DNA from: Chrysochromulina parva
Lineage: Eukaryota > Haptophyta > Prymnesiales > Chrysochromulinaceae
Direction: 5' to 3'
Length of the DNA stretch: 12,805 nucleotides
NCBI GenBank assembly: GCA_002887195.1
Contig: PJAB01001693.1
Span: 1 to 12,805, forward strand
Below, piece by piece: positions 7,125-12,805 of the stretch (position 1 is its first letter; every line of letters begins with the position of its first letter). Made by a program: the position numbers and the translations under genes. The notes beneath the pieces were generated by a model. It made no database searches. It saw nothing but the letters and a program-made list of their open reading frames with translations, and was not told the origin of the DNA.

Positions 7125-7133
7125 GCGCACACG

Positions 7134-7206
7134 TGGGGCTCCGAAATGCGTGGCGCTCCAAGGTGTGAAATGCAGTGTGAAATGGGGCTCCAAAATGCGA
7201 GGCGCT
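7134..7206. repeat. 24-bp direct duplication, 49-bp spacing
   Basis: TGGGGCTCCGAAATGCGTGG... at 7134-7157 recurs at 7183-7206 with two differences. The spacer itself contains a repeated GTGTGAAATG. It has the same scale of direct repeat (24-34 bp) as seen around the introns, but no convincing splice sites. Confidence 0.75.
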
Positions 7207-7614
7207 TACGTTGTGCGCTGCGCTGCAAGTGCCCGCCGACACGCGAGCGCTGGCAGTTGGCAGCGAGCTGGAGCATGTTAAGTTCACTGACACTCCGAAC
7301 GCGTGCCACGTGGGGGTCGAGTCCACATGGTCGAGTAACGAGGTTCGGAGGGGAAGTGCGGGGGAAAGGCCCAGGTCGCCGGGGTCTGCCTCTTCTCCTT
7401 CGTTGCATTCGACGCGCATCCCCCCGCCCTGATTGGGGCTCCGCCCCGGGACGTAGATTTTCGGGTGTCGCACGTGTCGCGCGGTTGATTTTCCGTGACG
7501 GTCGCTGAGCTGACCTGCCGGCTCTGAAGAATTCGGAGCTGTTCACACACACTGTCGACACAGCGCCAGACGACGCAAGACCCAGACCGTCACCCGACCG
7601 TTCACGGCGCCACC

Positions 7615-7677
7615 ATGGCGCGACGTGGCTATAATCACAGATTCCGCGACGACTACCTCAAGGCACCCCTAATCTAA
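7615..7677 (+). other. Possible upstream ORF, 20 codons
   Basis: GCGCCACCATGGCG is an excellent eukaryotic start context. The frame reads MARRGYNHRFRDDYLKAPLI and ends with TAA at 7675-7677, about 100 bp before the oxygenase ATG. If transcribed as part of that mRNA it would act as a uORF; it could also be chance. Confidence 0.25.
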
Positions 7678-7778
7678 ACCCCTGGAGGCCCGCACACTTC
7701 CCAGGGGAACACCCGACGGGTACCGGTATTAACCGCCATTTCACGGCTTGATGATGGCGCCGCGGCTTCGGGTCGTCG

Positions 7779-9558
7779 ATGCTCGTCGCTGCTGTTTGCC
7801 TGCTCTCGGCCGAGATCCGCGGCGGCCGTGGTCTCGTGGTGCGACATCGCGGAGCACGCATGCTGATCACTCCGGACAAACTTGAGGAGGCGCGCAACGC
7901 TGCACGAGACATGCATGCTGCTGCGGTCGCATACAGCGAGGAGACTTATCACCGGGGCAGCACGTGGCAATGCTCGGCGAGTACCTCACTTTCACGCACC
8001 GACTGGGATTGCTACGGCTTTCCTCGCGCTGGAAGTGGCCTCGGTTACGATGCCACAGCACCCGGGGGCTACGGAGAGGATGAGCTGGCGCGAGTGAGCA
8101 GGAGACCCATCCTCTCCGTCGTCGAATGCTCCGCCATCATCGCGGAGGCCGAGCGCGTGGCTGCCTGGGAGGAGAGCGGACGCATCGCTCATTATGCACG
8201 GCGGGCAGGCTGCCTCACCCCTCTGAGCGCTCTGCCCGAGTCCTTGAAGATGCTCACTCCGGTCCTCTCGTCGGTCTTGCTCCCCAGCATCCAGACCGCC
8301 TTGCCTCGCGGATGCGGCTCCGCAGCATTGCGCGTCAGCGACGCGCGGCTCGTGAAGTACAATGCGACGGCGTCGCAGACGCAGCTGGGCTTGCATCGTG
8401 ATGGGCCGCTCGTCACCGCCACGATTGCCCTCAACAGGCAAGATGAGTACGATGGGGGCGGCACCCGGATCGAGGCCTTGCAAGGCAGGATGTTGCTCGG
8501 GCAGGATGACGTCGGCCTTGGAGGCGGCGCAGCTGGCGGAGGCGGCGCAGCCGGCGGAGCGAGCGTGCTGCGTGTTCCGCAAGGCCACGCCGTGCTCCAT
8601 CCAGGCGCCGTACGCCACGGAGGAGAGCCGATCACCCGCGGTCTGAGGTACTTCCTCGTCGCCCCTGGGATGCCTCTGAGCACCGTCCCGAGCACCATCG
8701 ATCCGCGCCGCGTGCATCCCTCGTCAGGTACGTGCTCGTCTTCTTCATCTTCGATAAGAACACCGTGGACTACGATCGCTTCAGCTTGCTCAAAGCCACC
8801 GGCCTCCTCGCCCAGGCGCGCCACTGATGATTGCTACTAAGTGCCCCCGATGGCCTCTGATGACCTCTCTGATGGCCTCTGATGACCTCTGATGACCTCT
8901 GATTACCGCCGATGGCCTCCACGCCCAGGCGCGTCGAATCTCCTCTACACGGGCCGAGATCGGAGCTCGGACTGAGATCGGATCTCGGGCCGAGATCGGA
9001 GCTCGGACTGAGATCGGGATCCTGCAGGCAGCGGTCGACGCCTATCGTGTCGCCATCGCTCTCGGTGCCGCGACGGAGGCGGCGCCAAATGGACTCGGGC
9101 AGGCGCTGCTCGAGCTTGCCCGATTGACCGGAGATACGTCCCTTTTGCAGAGCTCCGCGGACGAGCTCGCTGCTGCAGTGGCTCTCGCGCCCACGGACTC
9201 GCACTCGCTCTCGACTCTCAGCGCGGTGCATCTCCAGATGAAGCGGCCCGAGCAGGCGCTACTCGCGGCGGCGGCGGCGGCGCTCGCAGACCCTCGGAAC
9301 ACTGCAGCCCACAACAATCACGGCTGGCTGCTCTCAGAGCTCGGGCGCCACGACGAGGCGATACGCGCGTACATAGTCGGGCTGAGGCTCGACCCGCGAG
9401 ATGCCGAGCTGCTGTGCAACCTGGCCACCTCGACGGCAGAGCTCGGCCAGCTACAGAGTGCGGTGACCATCTTCGAAGCTGCCATCAAGGCGGATCCCAA
9501 CCACAAGCGTGCGAGGGCAAACCTTGACGCGGTGCGCTCCTTCTTACCCGACCCTTGA
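7779..9558 (+). CDS. Prolyl-4-hydroxylase-like 2OG/Fe(II) oxygenase fused to TPRs, three exons
   Basis: Exons 7779-8647, 8728-8815 and 8929-9558 give 528 residues in an unbroken frame. The start MLVAAVCLLSAEI could be a short signal sequence. The oxygenase core reads LVKYNATASQTQLGLHRDGP, then DEYDGGGTRIEAL, VLRVPQGHAVLHPG, and HGGEPITRGLRYVLVFFIF. This supplies the iron ligands H206, D208 and H280 and the 2-oxoglutarate-binding R290 of the P4H fold. A Gly/Ala loop (about 245-262) interrupts the core. After residue 319 come a 6-residue repeat (AEIGAR/TEIGSR) and three to four TPR-like helical hairpins, including NTAAHNNHGWLLSELGRHDE and ELGQLQSAVTIFEAAIKADP. Such enzymes hydroxylate protein side chains; the TPRs probably bind a partner or substrate. 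Substrate is unknown. An alternative 3' splice at 9027/9028 would remove the 6-residue repeat and stay in frame. Confidence 0.8.
8648..8727 (+). other. Oxygenase intron 1, GT-AG, 80 bp
   Basis: The junctions are TCTGAG|GTACTT and CTCGTCAG|GTACGT, phase 2. Intron start and following exon share AGGTACNTNCTCGTC (13 of 15 identical). Splicing converts RGLRYFLVAPG into RGLRYVLVFFIFDKNTVDY, the expected last strands of the fold. Unspliced, the frame runs into a Ser-rich nonsense stretch. The split codon is the arginine expected to bind 2-oxoglutarate. No decamer array is present. Confidence 0.85.
8816..8928 (+). other. Oxygenase intron 2, GC-AG, 113 bp, filled with decamer repeat
   Basis: The junctions are TCGCCCAG|GCGCGCC and ACGCCCAG|GCGCGTC, phase 0. 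The 20 bp at 8801-8820 recur at 8914-8933 with one difference, so both splice sites lie in copies of the same sequence. Inside is the TGATGRCCTC array. Removal joins GLLAQ to ARRISSTR and the TPR region; retention ends the protein at the TGA at 8825-8827 (QARH stop), leaving a complete oxygenase domain without TPRs. Confidence 0.75.
8849..8920 (+). repeat. Decamer minisatellite TGATGRCCTC, about six units
   Basis: Units TGATGGCCTC and TGATGACCTC with one CTCTCTGATGG variant and a degenerate TGATTACCGC. It is the same decamer as the array at 1963-2160, in the same orientation relative to transcription although the two host genes are on opposite strands. Confidence 0.85.
8949..9019 (+). repeat. 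18-bp tandem repeat, four copies, with palindromic segments
   Basis: Units GAGATCGGAGCTCGGACT and GAGATCGGATCTCGGGCC alternate, giving a 36-bp higher-order unit. It is open in the gene frame as (A/T)EIG(A/S)R. It contains GATCTCGG-G-CCGAGATC, a perfect inverted repeat able to form a hairpin. It may be a coding insertion or part of a larger intron ending at CTGCAG (9027). Confidence 0.8.
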
Positions 9559-9837
9559 AGCAAGAACAAGGACGGGGTCCAGTTGGCGAGTTGTAGGATA
9601 CTGCCCGGCCGGAATGTGGACCCGAGGCCAGGGCGTCACCAACCCCTCGCGCCCACCTGTTGATTTTTCTTCAAATTAAGCTCGTAGAGAATTATTAAGT
9701 TGAGCGGAGTTACTGTACGTAACAACCACTTGTCAACCACAGTTTTCCACAGCATGCAGCCAGGCTGCTGGCCAAAGTAGTCTGTGTGTCTCTAGTGTGG
9801 CTCTACAAATGAGCGTCTGCCTTCGTCATCGCGGGCT
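9559..9837. other. Convergent 3' spacer
   Basis: This 279 bp stretch separates the stop codons of the oxygenase gene and of the minus-strand PARP gene. It includes an AT-rich part (about 9660-9770), fitting 3' UTRs and polyadenylation regions. No gene, repeat or RNA was seen. Confidence 0.6.
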
Positions 9838-12805
9838 TCAAGACTGCGGGCCTAGGATGCCGTCAAAGCGCTGATAGGCGATCAGGTATTCAGGATAGAC
9901 TTGAGCATTCTGGAAGACGATGAACTCGCGGTATCGATAGGGCCCTCCGCCAGCGTGGTTCTCGGCGACTAGCGTGTGGTGGTTGACTGGCGGATCGACC
10001 CCGCCGACCGGCGCAAGCTCTCGCCATGACGGCTTAGGGGGCCTGCCCACCATCGGAAAGATGCGCTCACTCGTGTCCGGGCTCTTCATGTTCTTATCGT
10101 GTGCCGTCAGCGTGCGGACCGTGCAGCCTGTAGCCACGCGGCAGGCCAGCAGGTAGAAGACCCGTCCAGGGTGGTCCGTGCCCTCAGGATACAAGCGCTG
10201 ATGTAGCGCTTGAGTCCCGGCACTCCCCCGGGTGGCCGCCGAGGCGGGATCGTTTCGCTGCCATGGGCGTATGTCGATGGTCGCGTAGTGGTCGCACTTG
10301 CCCGCGTCCTCGGCAAAGTACAGTCCGTCGCCGAAGGCCGTGCCCGCATTCGTCCCCGAGAAGTGCTCATTCAGGCCGCTGGAGAGGATCGAAAGGAGGT
10401 TCTCGGGCGCCGTTGCGTGCAGCAGAATCTCCTCGCCTGCTAGCGTGTCAAGCTGTCCTGGCAGACGAGAGGCTGCATCGTGTAGCCGGCACTTGACATC
10501 GTGCACTGGCTTGCCTGCGTGCAGCACACGCTGCAAGCCCTCCGCCACCAAATTTCGGGCGCCTGCATACTTGACGAAGAGCGACTGGTGTTCGATGCGC
10601 CATGCTGCCGCCAGGCGCAGCCGGTCATAGTTTGGGGTCTGATGCTTGTAGTCTCGACCCTTGCCGAGCTGGGTGCCGTCTGTCTCGAGCAACGCACTCA
10701 GAGCGTTCCAAGCCTCGGAGTGCTTGGAGGGCTCGAGAGCCACCAGGGCAAACCCTTCGGCCGAGGCGGGCGCTGTGCTGTGCTGCCAGTAGTCGGGCAG
10801 TTTCAAGGACGCCTGCAGCTTGTGCAGCTGAGCGCGGTCGGCCGAGCTCTCCTTTTGTGCTGCGGCGAGGCTCGCGGCGTGCGCCTTCCGAGCGCGCTCC
10901 GCCTCCAGCACGACGAGCTCCGCGAGCGCCTGCTGCACCTGTATCGCCACCTCCGATGCCGAGGGTCGCTGCTCGGGCCGCTCAACCATCATGAGCCTCA
11001 GCAGCTTGGTCACGAGTTCCTCGTCCTCTAAGTCGGGCGGGGGGGGGCTACTGAGAACCCATTCGAAGCTCTTGCCTAGGCTGTACACATCTGACTTGCT
11101 CGTGAGCTCGCTGACGGTGCCTTGGACCACCTCGGGGGCAAAGAACCCAAAGGTGCCGCCGCCAAACCCTTTGGTGGGTCCACCACCACCACCTCCTCCT
11201 CCTCCGCCGGCGGCGCTCGTACATTCGGCCGTGCTGATGACAAAGGAGCGCGAGCGGCGCGTCGTGGCCGGCACGCTCACGTCGAAGTCGGCGAGACGCG
11301 GGCGCATGCCCTCGTCGAAGAGAATGTTATCCGGCTTGATGTCCGAGTGGATGACGCCACGAGCGTGCAGGTTGGCCACCGCCTCGCTCAGCGCGAGCAG
11401 CAGCTCCAACATGAAGCGCGCTGTGAGGTGCGCCCTCTCGCGCACGGTGCTCAGAGTGCCGTTGGGGTAGTAGGGCATCTGGAGGTAGAAGCTGTCGTCC
11501 GACTCGAAGAGCGCTTCGAGCTCGACCACGGCCGGATGCTGGCACTTGAGCAGAAGTGCCGCCTCTTTGTAGCACACCTTGAGAGCCTCAGCATCGACAT
11601 CGTACTTCTTGAGTGCGACGGCGCGGCCGTCGAGGAGAGCGATCCACACCGGATGGCGCGAGAACGTCTGCAGCTTGCGCAACTCCGTGTACTGGTCAAG
11701 CTGGCGCCCCATCTTGTACAGGGGGAGGAGCTCGACCGGTATGCCGTCCGGCACACGGCGACGTAGCTCGGGGAAGGCGTTCAGCTTCTTGAACAGTGTG
11801 GCGTGCAGCTGGCTCAGCTCTCCCTCGGCCGCGCGCACTGCGCCCTTGGCCACTTTGACATCCGCTGCGCGTTGCTCAACGGCATCATTGCCCGACTGCA
11901 GCTTGGCCCTCTTCAGCTTCGTGCCCTCTTCTTCGAGGTCGAGCTTGGCCAGCTCCACCTTGTTGCGCGCCCTCATCAGCTCCTCTTCGAATGCGTCCAC
12001 ACGCGTCTCGAGCAACTCCGAGAGCTTCGCGTGCTCGTGGCTGAGCCCCTTGCAGCGCTCGAGAATGCTCTGAAGCGACGCAGCAGCCTGGTGACGGCGC
12101 TCGGCAACGGCCGACCCAGCTTGCAGCAGTAACTTGAGCGGGAACGCCGACAGTTGAGTCTGCCAGAAGCAGATCTCGGCGTCGACCTTGGCGTTGAGAA
12201 CGCGCAGCCGCTCGCTGACGAGATTGGGCTCAACGGACATGTCCGATGTAAACATGCTCCCATGTAGACATGTCATGTTGAGCGCAGCGAGGTCGGTGCC
12301 TGCCTGCTGTTCGGGCTCCACTTCGAAGGACTTCTCGTACTGATCAATGGCGCTCAAAGCCGAAAGCACAAAAGAACCATCCGTGCCAGCCGTTGAAGAA
12401 CGTGGGCCCGCATGGAGGTTGGACAGCGTGGCAGGGCCAAACACGTAGATGTCGACAATCAGCTTCAGGAGTTGGTCTGACTTGAGCAGGTGCTCCGTCG
12501 CTCGGGCGTCCGTGTGCTTCACCAGGTAGTCGCGCACGACGGCCTTGCACTGCGAAAGCGCCTCACCGCCGCTCAGCGCCTCGCGACCGCCGCCGCTGCT
12601 GCCCGCTCCCTTGGCCGCCCCACCCTCGCGCAGCGGCCCGTTTTGGCTCTGCAGGGCGCGCGCCGCGGCCACTAGCGGAGCCATTTTCTTATCCGCGTAA
12701 CTCTTTAGCTCGGCGGCGATGGCGTAGATGTATGACGCATCCTGGTTGTACGTCATCGCATTGGCCCACACCTGGTCGATGTCGGAGGCCACGCTGAGCA
12801 CCGAG
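9838..12805 (-). CDS. Bromodomain, coiled-coil, kinase-like and PARP catalytic domains in one protein (5' end cut)
   Basis: One intron-free frame of at least 987 codons enters from the right edge and ends at 9838. Residues are numbered from the codon at 12801. Residues 1-45 are the end of a bromodomain (DIDQVWANAMTYNQDASYIYAIAAEL), with the acetyl-lysine-binding Asn in TYN. About 200-340 is a long coiled coil. About 380-630 is a protein-kinase fold: VALK (K398), E413, HSDIKPDN (D487, N492), DFD (505-507), APE and KSDVYSLG. The Gly-rich loop is not recognisable, HRD is HSD, DFG is DFD, and ten glycines sit in the activation segment. About 715-985 is a PARP catalytic domain: LLHATA (H795), FGDGLYFAEDAGKCDHYA (Y828), and REFIVFQNAQVYPEYLIAY (E959). 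The H-Y-E triad suggests poly- or mono-ADP-ribosylation of proteins using NAD. The bromodomain suggests a nuclear, chromatin-linked role. Upstream exons are outside the window. Confidence 0.9.
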   Translation of the reverse strand, partial: SVLSVASDIDQVWANAMTYNQDASYIYAIAAELKSYADKKMAPLVAAARALQSQNGPLREGGAAKGAGSSGGGREALSGGEALSQCKAVVRDYLVKHTDARATEHLLKSDQLLKLIVDIYVFGPATLSNLHAGPRSSTAGTDGSFVLSALSAIDQYEKSFEVEPEQQAGTDLAALNMTCLHGSMFTSDMSVEPNLVSERLRVLNAKVDAEICFWQTQLSAFPLKLLLQAGSAVAERRHQAAASLQSILERCKGLSHEHAKLSELLETRVDAFEEELMRARNKVELAKLDLEEEGTKLKRAKLQSGNDAVEQRAADVKVAKGAVRAAEGELSQLHATLFKKLNAFPELRRRVPDGIPVELLPLYKMGRQLDQYTELRKLQTFSRHPVWIALLDGRAVALKKYDVDAEALKVCYKEAALLLKCQHPAVVELEALFESDDSFYLQMPYYPNGTLSTVRERAHLTARFMLELLLALSEAVANLHARGVIHSDIKPDNILFDEGMRPRLADFDVSVPATTRRSRSFVISTAECTSAAGGGGGGGGGGPTKGFGGGTFGFFAPEVVQGTVSELTSKSDVYSLGKSFEWVLSSPPPPDLEDEELVTKLLRLMMVERPEQRPSASEVAIQVQQALAELVVLEAERARKAHAASLAAAQKESSADRAQLHKLQASLKLPDYWQHSTAPASAEGFALVALEPSKHSEAWNALSALLETDGTQLGKGRDYKHQTPNYDRLRLAAAWRIEHQSLFVKYAGARNLVAEGLQRVLHAGKPVHDVKCRLHDAASRLPGQLDTLAGEEILLHATAPENLLSILSSGLNEHFSGTNAGTAFGDGLYFAEDAGKCDHYATIDIRPWQRNDPASAATRGSAGTQALHQRLYPEGTDHPGRVFYLLACRVATGCTVRTLTAHDKNMKSPDTSERIFPMVGRPPKPSWRELAPVGGVDPPVNHHTLVAENHAGGGPYRYREFIVFQNAQVYPEYLIAYQRFDGILGPQS

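Larger units (their letters stand above)
6934..7778. other. 845 bp without a supported gene, rich in local duplications
   Basis: The open frames here have no recognisable protein character and contradict each other on both strands. What can be seen: the TAATTGCCTCCC array, a perfect 24-bp copy at a 30-bp interval (7071-7094 and 7101-7124), and a 24-bp near-copy (7134-7157 and 7183-7206). From about 7270 to 7600 there is unstructured GC-rich sequence. A short open frame with a strong start context lies at 7615-7677. The right part must contain the promoter and 5' UTR of the oxygenase gene. No tRNA or other RNA gene was found by eye. Confidence 0.5.

Noticed and set aside
6934..7570. Genes in the syntaxin-oxygenase interval (open frames on both strands, up to 165 codons)
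   Set aside because: The residue composition is Arg/Pro/Ser-rich as expected from noncoding GC-rich DNA, and tandem duplications account for part of the length.

Overview
This is nuclear DNA from a GC-rich eukaryote, most likely a marine microalga. A haptophyte is the first guess; a pelagophyte or dinoflagellate is possible. The evidence is spliced genes for eukaryotic families (a syntaxin SNARE, a bromodomain-kinase-PARP protein, a prolyl-4-hydroxylase-like oxygenase with TPRs), compact 70-240 bp introns with both GT-AG and GC-AG ends, and abundant minisatellites. The taxonomic assignment is inference; no rRNA or organellar marker is present.

Layout, left to right. (1) 2-301 (+): C-terminal end of a protein with an RGWC motif. 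(2) 474-4481 (-): an unrecognised protein of about 1158 residues in six exons, reconstructed here by splicing five phase-0 introns. (3) 4690-5709 (+): an unrecognised protein with a hydrophobic N-terminus, divergent from gene 2. (4) 5851-6933 (+): a two-exon syntaxin-type Qa-SNARE. (5) 6934-7778: about 840 bp without a convincing gene, filled with short tandem and direct duplications. (6) 7779-9558 (+): a three-exon 2-oxoglutarate/Fe(II) oxygenase fused to TPRs. (7) 9838-12805 (-): bromodomain, coiled coil, kinase-like domain and PARP catalytic domain in one uninterrupted frame, cut by the right edge of the window.

The most interesting signal is in the introns. Four of the five introns of gene 2 carry copies of one 44-47 bp element in the same orientation; it supplies a branch-point-like CTCAC, a pyrimidine tract and the terminal CAG. 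In three of these introns the first 27-34 bp are a near-perfect copy of the first bases of the following exon, so the 5' splice site comes from a long duplication of exon sequence. The syntaxin and oxygenase introns are also bounded by copied exon sequence, but the filler is a decamer minisatellite or unrelated DNA. One decamer, TGATGRCCTC, fills introns of two genes on opposite strands and is in transcript sense in both. Together this looks like a recently active intron-gain process of the introner-element kind. Removing each proposed intron keeps or restores the reading frame and conserved family motifs.

The genes are not an operon and show no evident shared pathway; their common feature is the intron and repeat process.
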